Source: Bacteroidales bacterium
Lineage (GTDB): Bacteria > Bacteroidota > Bacteroidia > Bacteroidales > Muribaculaceae
Assembly (NCBI GenBank): GCA_003150235.1
Contig: QAMW01000034.1
Location: 31,324-95,323, forward strand
Direction: 5' to 3'
Length of the DNA: 64,000 nucleotides
In this document: positions 45,742 to 53,745 of the stretch, in pieces
Layout: each line of letters starts with the position of its first letter
How positions within the stretch are numbered: position 1 is the first letter of the stretch
Translations under genes and position numbers: made by a program
The notes under the pieces: generated by a model
What the model was told of the DNA's origin: nothing
Seen by the model: only the letters and a program-made list of their open reading frames with translations
The model's database searches: none

Positions 45742-46128
45742 TCAGAAAGGGAGGTCGTCGCTCGGATCAGCTGACAAGTCGGGAGCGGCAGGAGCCGGCG
45801 GGAACGGAGCGGCACCGGGGAAATCCTGCGCAACCTGATTTACAGGAGCGCCCTGAGCCTGTCCGGCAGGCTCAACCTTCCAACCGCTGATTGATGTAAA
45901 CCAACGACCATTATATTCACGGCTGTTTATATCGAAGCTAAGACGTATCTCATCACCTACATTGAGGGGATACTGGTCAGCTTTCTGTCCAAATAAATCA
46001 AAATGAACCTTACGGGGATATGATTCATGAGTTTCAAGCACATATTCGCGCTTCTTCCATTCATTTCCGGCTTTTGATGTACCTGATTGCTCAGGCAGCG
46101 CAAGTATGATTCTACCTTCTATTTCCAT
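45742..46128 (-). CDS. DUF3127 OB-fold-like protein with SSB-like acidic tail
   Basis: These 128 residues begin MEIEGRIILALPEQSGTSKAGN and continue with KREYVLET, HFDLFGQKADQ and IRLSFDINSREYNGRWF, a five-strand OB-like pattern of the DUF3127 family. The C-terminal part is a Gly/Pro/Ala linker ending DPSDDLPF, like the protein-docking tip (DDDIPF) of single-stranded DNA-binding proteins. Family function is unknown; DNA binding is an inference from that tail. It has its own promoter and terminator. Confidence 0.8.
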   Translation of the reverse strand: MEIEGRIILALPEQSGTSKAGNEWKKREYVLETHESYPRKVHFDLFGQKADQYPLNVGDEIRLSFDINSREYNGRWFTSISGWKVEPAGQAQGAPVNQVAQDFPGAAPFPPAPAAPDLSADPSDDLPF

Positions 46129-46157
46129 TATACTTATCTAATTTATATTATTTTATT

Positions 46158-46189
46158 CAAAGATAGGCAATCATTAAAGGATAGCCAAA
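46158..46189 (-). promoter_or_regulatory. Predicted promoter of the DUF3127 gene
   Basis: On the minus strand TATCTTTG (46158-46165) has TTTG (46186-46189) 20 bases upstream, between the GHL10 stop and the DUF3127 start. Confidence 0.72.
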
Positions 46190-46191
46190 TT

Positions 46192-47361
46192 TTACTCCAA
46201 GAATTTTTCTACACTTTCCACTTTATTATGCTTATGGGATTTTCCGCCCTTAGGTTTATGTTTCACGAGATAACGGTAAAGTGCCTTTACCTCAGGCTCG
46301 TCACCAAGCAGATGACGCGCACGGAAAAAGCACACACCGCTGACACCCTTACGTGACAAAGCTTTCTCTATCTGCGACACCACTATATCCGACGACCATC
46401 CCCCTTCAAGCATCTTATACGGTGCAAGACCCACAATAATATTCTTACCTGAAGCGAAATTTACCCAGGTATCCAGATGATCGGAAAATCCGAATTTCTC
46501 ATCCCAATACATCTGTGGGATTATCAAGTCGTGATGTCCCGACTCTATCCATTGCACGGGGTCTTGCTGAAACGTATCGAATGCAGTAGAGTTACCGTAA
46601 TTCTTCACATTTTTATATGTACCTATCGGTGCCGAACCAACTGTCATTCCCGGGCGCACAGACTTTACCATGTCATACAACTCCGCGACAAAGGTGTTGA
46701 TATTGTCACGGCGCCAGTCATCTTTATTCAGTTTACCGGGATTATATTTGCGGAAAGAAGCTCCGTCAGGAAACGCTTTGCCCGGATAACGCGTATAGTC
46801 GAGATTGATTCCGTCAAAGTCATATTTCTCCACAAGTTCGCGGTAGAGCGCCAAAAGATACTCGCGTGTCGCGGGATTTCCCGGGTCAAGATAATATGAA
46901 CCGTTGAATTTCAGACATAATCCGGATTTGGAGCGCACGGGATGCTTCACCTTATTTGACGCATATTTAGCAGAATTTGCCGGGCTGCCGAGGCGGAACG
47001 GCACAACCCATGCATGGCACTCCATATCGCGCTTGTGACATTCATCAATCACAAAACGGCACAGGTCATATCCAAGACTCTTTGCCCCGTCACCGGTCAA
47101 TGCAACCATAGCGGGTTGAAAAAAGGAATCCCAGGCGACATCACCGTTTGCCTGCACTTGAAACAGTATCATGTTGAAATGGGCGCGCTGAAGCCTGTCA
47201 AGCATGTCGCGCAACAGCTTTTTCTGTCCTTTCTCATCATACACATTACCGGGCCAGTCAAGACCGCTGTTGGTGGTAAGCCACACCGCCCTCACCTCAC
47301 GAGCCGGGAGAGAAAGCACCGCAAGAATAAGAAATAATGCGACTGATAACAGATGTTTCAT
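46192..47361 (-). CDS. Secreted GHL10 family glycoside hydrolase
   Basis: These 389 residues begin with a signal peptide (MKHLLSVALFLILAVLSLPA). A TIM barrel of the YngK/GHL10 family follows: REVRAVWLTTNSGLDWP, AHFNMILFQVQANGD, YDFDGINLDYTRYPG (Asp/Glu-bearing strand), GSAPIGTY and PQMYWDE. A glycan is the likely substrate but is not known. The gene starts close to the divergent DUF695-like gene. The C-terminus is Lys/His-rich. Confidence 0.88.
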   Translation of the reverse strand: MKHLLSVALFLILAVLSLPAREVRAVWLTTNSGLDWPGNVYDEKGQKKLLRDMLDRLQRAHFNMILFQVQANGDVAWDSFFQPAMVALTGDGAKSLGYDLCRFVIDECHKRDMECHAWVVPFRLGSPANSAKYASNKVKHPVRSKSGLCLKFNGSYYLDPGNPATREYLLALYRELVEKYDFDGINLDYTRYPGKAFPDGASFRKYNPGKLNKDDWRRDNINTFVAELYDMVKSVRPGMTVGSAPIGTYKNVKNYGNSTAFDTFQQDPVQWIESGHHDLIIPQMYWDEKFGFSDHLDTWVNFASGKNIIVGLAPYKMLEGGWSSDIVVSQIEKALSRKGVSGVCFFRARHLLGDEPEVKALYRYLVKHKPKGGKSHKHNKVESVEKFLE

Positions 47362-47402
47362 ATAAAATGAGTAAATTTCGGAAAATATTTAATGATAAGA
47401 TT

Positions 47403-47846
47403 ATGAAAATAGGTAACGACTGGTGGACATCACCTACCGAGAGTGAGTCAGGCGCACTTGTGATGGTCACAGGTAGAAGAGGCGTCGAGCAGGCTCGCGA
47501 AAGCGGAAAATATAAAATACGGGTAGAGATTACATGGAAATATCCCGGTAACAGCGCAGGAATGCCCGATGAACCGACATCTATGGTGATGGAAGCCGTA
47601 CAGGAGGCTCTGACCTCTACCTTTGACAAGGACCCGGTGGCAATCCTGACAGGCATCTATACCGGCGACAACGAGCGCAACTGGATATTTTACACCACAT
47701 CGGTCCACATTTTCGAGAAGAAAATCAATGTGGCACTCGCGCCTTTTGACCTCTTGCCGATTACCATCTATACCGAAAACGACCCTGATTGGCTGGAGTA
47801 TGACGAAATGCGTGAAGCATCGGAAATCGCCCCGGCACACGACTGA
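47403..47846 (+). CDS. DUF695-like protein
   Basis: The protein has 147 residues from the ATG at 47403 (MKIGNDWWTSPTESESGALVMV). An upstream ATG at 47367 is only 5 bases from the divergent GHL10 start and would leave no room for a promoter, so 47403 is preferred. The C-terminal half has beta strands (NWIFYTTSVHIF, ALAPFDLLPITIYTENDPDW) of the DUF695 domain. No function is known. Confidence 0.7.
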   Translation: MKIGNDWWTSPTESESGALVMVTGRRGVEQARESGKYKIRVEITWKYPGNSAGMPDEPTSMVMEAVQEALTSTFDKDPVAILTGIYTGDNERNWIFYTTSVHIFEKKINVALAPFDLLPITIYTENDPDWLEYDEMREASEIAPAHD

Positions 47847-47945
47847 GCGAGACATCATATTACATATTGCCAATACGGCGCAAGCTGATGTGAGCTATGC
47901 CACACATGCTTGCGCCGCAATGCGTTATCCGGTAAAATAACCGTT

Positions 47946-48722
47946 TTATACGTATCCGCGTATTATACCTCTCTTGGCGTTACGCACGAAAAGTATTATC
48001 TCGTCACGTTCCTTTGTCGCGGGCAGTTCAGCCTCAATGCGCTCTACCGCCTCGCTCACGTTAAGACCTGACAAGTACAGATAACGGTATATCTCCTGGA
48101 TGTCACGTATCTGCTCGTTTGTGAAATTGCGGCGGCGCAATCCGATAGAGTTCACACCGGCATAGGCGATAGGATCACGGGCAGCCTTTACATAAGGAGG
48201 TATATCCTTGTTGACGAGCGCGCCGCCCTGCACCATGACATGAGGTCCGATATGACAGAACTGATGCACGAGTGTGCCTCCGCCGATTACAGCGAAATTG
48301 TCGACCACAACTTCTCCGGCAAGCTGGGTGGCGTTTGACATGATTACATTATCGCCGACCACACAGTCATGTGCCACATGGCAGTAAGCCATTATAAGAC
48401 AGTTGTTGCCTACCACGGTCTTGCCTTTTGCCGCAGTACCGCGATTGATAGTCACACACTCGCGTATGGTAGTATTATCACCAACTATTGCCAGGGTCTC
48501 CTCGCCACGGAATTTCAAGTCCTGGGGTATCGCCCCGATTACCGCACCCGGGAAAATCACGCAGTTCTTTCCGATGCGGGCGCCTTCCATAATAGTAACA
48601 TTGCTTCCGATACGGGTACCTTCGCCAATCTCAACATTTTGGTCAATAGTCACAAATGGGTCAATGACCACGTTTGAGGCGATTTTCGCCGCCGGATGAA
48701 CGTATGCTAAAGGTTGTTTCAT
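47946..48722 (-). CDS. lpxA: UDP-N-acetylglucosamine acyltransferase
   Basis: These 258 residues form the left-handed beta helix that acylates UDP-GlcNAc in the first step of lipid A synthesis. Repeats of hexapeptides are clear (IASNVVIDPFVTIDQNVEIGEG), with the catalytic His in CHVAHDCVVGDNVIMSN. The C-terminal RRRNFTNEQIRDIQEIYRYL helix is LpxA-specific and separates it from LpxD. It lies 18 bases after lpxC-fabZ on the same transcript. Confidence 0.97.
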   Translation of the reverse strand: MKQPLAYVHPAAKIASNVVIDPFVTIDQNVEIGEGTRIGSNVTIMEGARIGKNCVIFPGAVIGAIPQDLKFRGEETLAIVGDNTTIRECVTINRGTAAKGKTVVGNNCLIMAYCHVAHDCVVGDNVIMSNATQLAGEVVVDNFAVIGGGTLVHQFCHIGPHVMVQGGALVNKDIPPYVKAARDPIAYAGVNSIGLRRRNFTNEQIRDIQEIYRYLYLSGLNVSEAVERIEAELPATKERDEIILFVRNAKRGIIRGYV

Positions 48723-48740
48723 ATTATACGTCGTATAGAT

Positions 48741-50123
48741 TTACTTATTTTTTACAATTTGAGCCATGAACTCACATTCGGTCACAATCTTCTCTCCAAC
48801 AAATGCGTATCCCTTCATGATGGCACATCCGCGACGAAGCGGGGTCATGAACGATACATGGAAAATGAGTGTATCGCCGGGCACAACCTTGTTACGGAAC
48901 TTCACGTTGTCAATCTTCATGAAGTAAGTGGAGTATTTCTCAGGGTCATCCACAGTGCTGAGCACAAGCAGACCGCCGGTCTGAGCCATCGCCTCGACCT
49001 GAAGCACACCGGGCATTACCGGCTCCTGGGGGAAATGTCCTTGGAAGAAAGGCTCATTTCCGGTCACATTCTTCAGACCGACGATATAATTCTCGCCTTT
49101 ATCTATTACTTTGTCGACAAGAAGGAATGGATAGCGGTGAGGAAGCAGCTCGCGGATACGGTTGACATCCATCAGCGGCTCTACCGAAGGATTATACACC
49201 GGAGCCTGAATTTCCTGATGCTTTATCTCCTTGCGTATCTTCTTGGCAAAAGTGGTGTTGATGGAATGACCGGGACGGGTGGCAATCACCTTGCCCTTCA
49301 GCGGACGACCGATAAGCGCGATATCGCCGAGCACGTCAAGAAGCTTATGACGAGCCGGCTCATTCTCGGCAAACAAGGGGAAATCATTTATATAACCAAA
49401 TTCGGTCACATTCTTGTGGGGCACACCCATCAGGTCGGCAAGACGGTCAAGCTCTGTCTGCTCCATAGGGCTGTCATAAATCACGATTGCATTGTCAAGG
49501 TCTCCACCCTTGATAAGATTGCCCTTTACAAGAGGCTCTACCTCGCGTACAAATACAAATGTGCGGCTTGCGCCAATCTCACGGGAGAAGTCATCAAGAT
49601 GGTCAAGCGATGCAAACTGATTGGAAAGCACCGGGGAGTCAAACGCCACCATGGTATCGATGCTGAACTCATCATCCGGAAGCACCACGATTGAAGAACC
49701 GGTCGTGTCGTCACGCACCTCGATTTTCTGCTTTACCACGTAAAAATCCTTGTCAGCCGACTGTTCCTCCAGACCCGACGCAATGATTTTTTCGCAATAT
49801 TCCTTGGCACTTCCGTCAAGTATGGGAAGCTCGGGAGCATTGAGCTTTATAAGGCAGTTGTCGATGCCAAACGCATACAGCGCGGCAAGCGCATGCTCTA
49901 TAGTGCTTATTTTTATATCGCCTTTGCTTATCACAGTGCCACGTGTAGTGGCAGTGACATTTTCCGCAAGCGCATCAATCACAGGCTCTCCTTCGAGGTC
50001 AAGGCGCTGGAACTTGTAACCATGATTGTCAGGAGCGGGACAGAATTCCGCGTCTATCATCAATCCTGTATGCAGTCCTTTTCCATGAACCTTAAAGGAC
50101 TCCTTGAGTGTACGTTGTTTCAT
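48741..50123 (-). CDS. lpxC-fabZ: Bifunctional UDP-3-O-acyl-GlcNAc deacetylase / beta-hydroxyacyl-ACP dehydratase
   Basis: These 460 residues are an LpxC-FabZ fusion, the standard Bacteroidetes arrangement. LpxC (about 1-305) has KGLHTG, STIEHALAALYAFGIDNC, ELPILDGS and LDVLGDIALIGRPLKGKV, with the zinc-binding His and Asp residues. FabZ (about 310-460) has LLPHRYPFLLVDKVI and GHFPQEPVMPGVLQVEAMAQ, the active His and Glu. It supplies the committed step of lipid A and the elongation dehydratase together. Confidence 0.97.
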   Translation of the reverse strand: MKQRTLKESFKVHGKGLHTGLMIDAEFCPAPDNHGYKFQRLDLEGEPVIDALAENVTATTRGTVISKGDIKISTIEHALAALYAFGIDNCLIKLNAPELPILDGSAKEYCEKIIASGLEEQSADKDFYVVKQKIEVRDDTTGSSIVVLPDDEFSIDTMVAFDSPVLSNQFASLDHLDDFSREIGASRTFVFVREVEPLVKGNLIKGGDLDNAIVIYDSPMEQTELDRLADLMGVPHKNVTEFGYINDFPLFAENEPARHKLLDVLGDIALIGRPLKGKVIATRPGHSINTTFAKKIRKEIKHQEIQAPVYNPSVEPLMDVNRIRELLPHRYPFLLVDKVIDKGENYIVGLKNVTGNEPFFQGHFPQEPVMPGVLQVEAMAQTGGLLVLSTVDDPEKYSTYFMKIDNVKFRNKVVPGDTLIFHVSFMTPLRRGCAIMKGYAFVGEKIVTECEFMAQIVKNK

Positions 50124-50144
50124 ATCTGTTGTATGATGATTGTG

Positions 50145-51173
50145 TTATTTATTGTTGTCTAATTCCTTCTTTATACGGCGCACATCGTCATAGAGCTTGC
50201 CGAGATTCTTTATATGTACGGTCTGACATGCGAAATCCTTTATGTTCACCGCCGGATAACCCATGATACGGCTGCCGGAGGCAACATCCTTGTTCAAGCC
50301 CGACTGCGCGCCTATCTGCACATTGTCACCTATATGTATATGACCGGCAAAACCTGTCTGACCGCCCACCATGCAGTTGGCACCGATTTTAGTGGAACCT
50401 GCTACTCCTGCCTGAGCAGCCATCACGGTGTTTTCACCGATCTCGCAGTTGTGGGCAACCTGAATAAGATTGTCGAGTTTCACACCCTTCTTTATGCGCG
50501 TACATCCCATCGTGGCACGATCCACAGTTGTGTTGGCACCGATTTCAACATCGTCCTCCACTATCACTATACCGATCTGTGGTATCTTGTTGTATGCCCC
50601 GTTGACAGGAGCAAAACCGAAGCCGTCAGCACCTATCACCACTCCGGAGTGTAATATACAGTTGGACCCTATCTTACATCCATGATATATCTTCACGCCC
50701 GGATAAAGTACAGTATTGGCTCCGATAACAACACCGGGACCTATGTAACACTGCGGATAAACTTTCACGCCCGAGCCAAGCTTGACACCATCAGCGATAT
50801 ACGAGAACGCACCGACATATACGTCATCGCCTTTCTCAACACCGGCTCCTATATGACACGGCTCCTCGAGTCCGACAGGATGAGGCGCCATCATTTTACT
50901 GACCATGTCAAGCAATTGAGCCACCGTTGCATAGGGGTCATCAACCCTTATCAAGGTAGCTTTTACCGGATGTTCAAGCTCGAAATCGCGTCGTATCAAC
51001 ACTACCGAGCTGTCGGTATCATATAGGAAATGATTGTATTTTGGGTTTGCGAGAAACGAGATGGCTCCGGGATGGCCCTCTTCAATTTTGGCAAAAGTAT
51101 TCACCTTGGCATCGCCGTTTCCTTCTACGGTGCCGTTGACAAGAGCTGCTATTTGGGTTGCAGAAAACTCCAT
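50145..51173 (-). CDS. lpxD: UDP-3-O-(acyl)glucosamine N-acyltransferase
   Basis: These 342 residues add the second hydroxyacyl chain to lipid A precursor. The N-terminal uridine-binding domain (FSATQIAALVNGTVEGNG) is followed by left-handed beta-helix hexapeptides, with LDNLIQVAHNCEIGENTVMAAQAGVAGST carrying the active His. It is the first gene of the minus-strand lpxD-lpxC/fabZ-lpxA operon; lpxC follows at 21 bases. Confidence 0.97.
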   Translation of the reverse strand: MEFSATQIAALVNGTVEGNGDAKVNTFAKIEEGHPGAISFLANPKYNHFLYDTDSSVVLIRRDFELEHPVKATLIRVDDPYATVAQLLDMVSKMMAPHPVGLEEPCHIGAGVEKGDDVYVGAFSYIADGVKLGSGVKVYPQCYIGPGVVIGANTVLYPGVKIYHGCKIGSNCILHSGVVIGADGFGFAPVNGAYNKIPQIGIVIVEDDVEIGANTTVDRATMGCTRIKKGVKLDNLIQVAHNCEIGENTVMAAQAGVAGSTKIGANCMVGGQTGFAGHIHIGDNVQIGAQSGLNKDVASGSRIMGYPAVNIKDFACQTVHIKNLGKLYDDVRRIKKELDNNK

Positions 51174-51329
51174 TGCATTTATATGATTAAGGTCAATTTG
51201 TACATTACAATATGCAAAGTTGCGTAAAATTTTTCAAAACACCACGCTTATGAGATGGAAAATATGTGTAATAGGGGTATTATTTATCTATTTTTCCATC
51301 TTTTTGACAGATTGGATGGCATTTTTATA

Positions 51330-51337
51330 TATCTTTG
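51330..51337 (+). promoter_or_regulatory. Predicted -7 box of rsmG
   Basis: TATCTTTG lies 23 bases before the rsmG ATG, in the divergent gap with lpxD. The 187-base gap holds no other clear signal. Confidence 0.62.
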
Positions 51338-51360
51338 TGTAACATTTATACCGAAATTTC

Positions 51361-51978
51361 ATGGAGTGTCTGACGAAATATTTTAACCTGTCCGACCGAC
51401 AGAAAGAGCAATTCCAAATGCTCGGCGAACTATATCCCGAATGGAATGAGAAAATCAATGTCATCTCGCGAAAAGACATTGACAATCTCTATGTAAACCA
51501 CATATTGCACTCGCTTGCCATAGCAAAATTTTTCACCCCTGTACCCGGCACCACATTTCTTGACATGGGTACCGGAGGCGGATTCCCCGGCATACCGCTT
51601 GCTATATTATGGAGCGACTGCAAGTTTCATCTTATTGACCGTATCGGGAAAAAATTGCGAGTTGCCGAGGATATCGCCAACAAAATAGGGCTTGACAATG
51701 TTACATTTCAGCATGGCGACATCGGCGAGTGTCATAACCGTTACGATTTCGTAGTGAGCCGTGCAGTGATGCGTCTTGACGAACTTGTGCCGCTGATTCG
51801 TAAAAACATATCCAAGGAGTCGAAAAACGGTTATCCTAACGGACTTATATGTCTGAAAGGGGGTAATCTCGCGGAAGAGTCGGCAAAAGTGCATTACCCG
51901 ATTATCGAGGAAGATGTGAGCAAATATTTCAGCGAGCCTTTCTTCGATACTAAAAAACTGGTATATGTTCAAATCTGA
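51361..51978 (+). CDS. rsmG: 16S rRNA (guanine527-N7)-methyltransferase
   Basis: These 205 residues form a Rossmann methyltransferase that modifies G527 of 16S rRNA using S-adenosylmethionine. INVISRKDIDNLYVNHILHSL, LDMGTGGGFPGIPLAI and FVVSRAV are family motifs. The length is normal. The MBL hydrolase starts 14 bases after its stop. Confidence 0.96.
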   Translation: MECLTKYFNLSDRQKEQFQMLGELYPEWNEKINVISRKDIDNLYVNHILHSLAIAKFFTPVPGTTFLDMGTGGGFPGIPLAILWSDCKFHLIDRIGKKLRVAEDIANKIGLDNVTFQHGDIGECHNRYDFVVSRAVMRLDELVPLIRKNISKESKNGYPNGLICLKGGNLAEESAKVHYPIIEEDVSKYFSEPFFDTKKLVYVQI

Positions 51979-51992
51979 TAATATGACACACT

Positions 51993-52634
51993 ATGTTGAA
52001 GATTAAGCAATTTACATTTAATATGTTCGGGATTAACACCTATGTTGTGTGGAATCCCGAGACAGGAAATGCTGCCGTGATAGACCCCGGCATGATTAAT
52101 GACAAGGAACAGGCGCAGATTGACCGTTTCATATCTGAAAACGGACTGGTTGTACACAACCTCATCAACACCCACATGCACGTCGACCATATTTTCGGTG
52201 ACCTTTATATAAAAGATAAATATGGTGTGGACATCGCTGCATCTCCCGATGACAATTTTCTTGGCGAGCGGGCGGCAATGCAATGCCGCATGTTCGGTCT
52301 GCCGGATGATATGGCGGCTGTAAGAATTGACCGGGAACTAAAGGAAGGCGACACACTCGAAATCGGCGGTGAAAAGGTTGAAATTCTCTCTGTACCCGGA
52401 CATTCGCCCGGCAGCCTCGTGCTTTACTTCCCTCAATCAAGATGGGCAATTACCGGCGACGTGCTGTTTCGTCGCAGCATAGGTCGCACCGACCTCGTTG
52501 CCGGAAACCACAAACAGCTAATCGACGGAATAACGCGCAAGCTGTTCGCCCTACCCGATGACACTGTAGTATATCCCGGACATGGCGACCCGACAACAAT
52601 CGGCGAAGAGAAAAAGGAAAATCCATTTATCTGA
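51993..52634 (+). CDS. MBL-fold metallohydrolase (glyoxalase II-like)
   Basis: These 213 residues have the metallo-beta-lactamase core: NTHMHVDHIFG (HxHxDH), PGHSPGSLVLYF, TGDVLFRRSIGRTDL (metal Asp) and YPGHGDPTTI. The size and motifs match the YcbL/hydroxyacylglutathione hydrolase group. Its substrate is not known. It follows rsmG at 14 bases. The aromatic operon leader begins after its stop. Confidence 0.92.
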   Translation: MLKIKQFTFNMFGINTYVVWNPETGNAAVIDPGMINDKEQAQIDRFISENGLVVHNLINTHMHVDHIFGDLYIKDKYGVDIAASPDDNFLGERAAMQCRMFGLPDDMAAVRIDRELKEGDTLEIGGEKVEILSVPGHSPGSLVLYFPQSRWAITGDVLFRRSIGRTDLVAGNHKQLIDGITRKLFALPDDTVVYPGHGDPTTIGEEKKENPFI

Positions 52635-52680
52635 CTTTTATCAGAATTAAACATAATTTCTTATTTTTTGCGCGATTTTG

Positions 52681-52711
52681 TTGCAGAATTAAAAGAAATG
52701 ACTTACTTTTG
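52681..52711 (+). promoter_or_regulatory. Predicted promoter of the aromatic amino acid operon
   Basis: TTG (52681-52683) and TACTTTTG (52704-52711) are 20 bases apart. Transcription would begin near 52718, 22 bases before the leader peptide ATG. Confidence 0.7.
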
Positions 52712-52739
52712 TAGCGTTAAACAGCAAAAACGATTATTA

Positions 52740-52793
52740 ATGACTCGATTTTACGCATATTACTTTTCTTACTTTTATTTCGCAAGAAATTGA
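52740..52793 (+). CDS. Phe/Tyr-rich attenuator leader peptide
   Basis: A 17-residue ORF, MTRFYAYYFSYFYFARN, has four Phe and five Tyr codons in a row of aromatic residues. It lies between the predicted promoter and a strong terminator ahead of pheA. This is the layout of a ribosome-mediated attenuation leader: starvation for charged tRNA-Phe or tRNA-Tyr would stall the ribosome inside it. It is too short for standard gene calling and no homologue was consulted. The aromatic density and position are the evidence. Confidence 0.85.
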   Translation: MTRFYAYYFSYFYFARN

Positions 52794-52884
52794 AGCGGGT
52801 AAGCATGTGTAATTATTGAACTCATATAAAACAACAATAACATCAAAGTCCCGCTCCTTTTCGAGGTCGGGACTTTGATTTTTT
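52794..52884 (+). promoter_or_regulatory. Transcription attenuator with antiterminator and terminator hairpins
   Basis: AGCGGG (52794-52799) begins just after the leader stop and can pair with CCCGCT (52850-52855). An extra GAAA/TTTC pairing is possible nearby. The terminator ATCAAAGTCCCG/CGGGACTTTGAT (52842-52853/52868-52879) runs into T6 and contains CCCG of the same CCCGCT. The two folds are therefore exclusive. A ribosome at the leader stop would mask AGCGGG and permit termination. Confidence 0.85.
52842..52884 (+). terminator. Attenuator terminator before pheA
   Basis: A 12-base-pair perfect stem (ATCAAAGTCCCG/CGGGACTTTGAT) precedes T6. It lies 10 bases before pheA, so it acts on the operon leader and not on the upstream gene, whose stop is 207 bases away. 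Confidence 0.9.
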
Positions 52885-52893
52885 AAAGAGATT

Positions 52894-53745
52894 ATGATGA
52901 AAAAACGCGTGACCATACAAGGCGTTGCCGGTTGCTATCATGATGCTGCCGCGAGACTCTATTTCGGCGATGAGGAGATTGAGACCGTTCCTTGTGACTC
53001 TTTCCCTGAAATGTTCGATATGCTTGCCGACGATGCCTCGATGATTGGTGTAGTCGCCATCGAGAACACAATAGCGGGCTCGCTTCTCCAGAATCATGAA
53101 TTGCTCCGCAAAAGCCACACACAGATTGTCGGGGAGTTCAAGATGCGTATATCTCACACTCTTGCCGCGCTACCCGGACAGACAATCGACGAGCTTACCG
53201 AAGTAAACTCTCATCCCATGGCTCTCCGCCAGTGTGAACAGTTTCTTCACCGTCATCCCAACTTGAGAATCATAGAGAAATTCGACACCGCGGGAAGTGC
53301 CAAGGAGATTGCCGAACAGAATCTCACCGGTCATGCTGCAGTGTGCGGCGAATATGCCGCCAATCTATACGGGCTCAATATACTTTGCCGGGAGATCGAG
53401 ACTAACAAGCGTAATTTCACGCGCTTCCTCATAATAGCCGACCCGCTGATTGCATCGGAGATGATGCCGGCGGAAGGAGAGATTGACAAGGCTTCGATAG
53501 TGTTTACCCTTCCCCACACCAAGGGTGCTCTGTCCAAAATACTGACCATACTGTCGTTCTACGACATCAATCTGTCAAAAATACAGTCGATGCCTATTGT
53601 CGGCAGAGAATGGGAATACCGATTTTACGCCGACCTCACATTTGACAGCTTCGCGCGCTATCGCCAGTCAATTGACGCTGTGCGCCCGCTGCTCAACGAT
53701 CTGCGAATATTAGGAGAATATAAAGCTTGTAAAAATGAAATCTGA
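52894..53745 (+). CDS. pheA: Prephenate dehydratase
   Basis: These 283 residues convert prephenate to phenylpyruvate. The catalytic part ends with NKRNFTRFLII, the TRF motif. The C-terminal ACT domain (about 195-275, with TLPHTKGALSKILTILSFYDINLSKIQSMP) binds Phe for feedback inhibition. It is the first structural gene behind the Phe/Tyr attenuator. The last 11 bases overlap the aminotransferase start, so translation is coupled. Confidence 0.96.
   Translation: MMKKRVTIQGVAGCYHDAAARLYFGDEEIETVPCDSFPEMFDMLADDASMIGVVAIENTIAGSLLQNHELLRKSHTQIVGEFKMRISHTLAALPGQTIDELTEVNSHPMALRQCEQFLHRHPNLRIIEKFDTAGSAKEIAEQNLTGHAAVCGEYAANLYGLNILCREIETNKRNFTRFLIIADPLIASEMMPAEGEIDKASIVFTLPHTKGALSKILTILSFYDINLSKIQSMPIVGREWEYRFYADLTFDSFARYRQSIDAVRPLLNDLRILGEYKACKNEI

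Noticed and set aside
45621..45890. Plus-strand ORF of 89 codons beside the DUF3127 gene
   Set aside because: It crosses the terminator hairpin and lies antisense to the DUF3127 gene, which has a promoter and family match. The product has no plausible domain.
48714..49694. Long plus-strand ORF of 326 codons opposite lpxC-fabZ
   Set aside because: It is a shadow of the conserved lipid A gene; the translation is low-complexity and His/Leu-rich with no family features.
52842..52884. The pheA leader hairpin as terminator of the upstream MBL hydrolase gene
   Set aside because: It is over 200 bases from that stop, a promoter lies between, and the leader ORF and complementary AGCGGG fit attenuation better.
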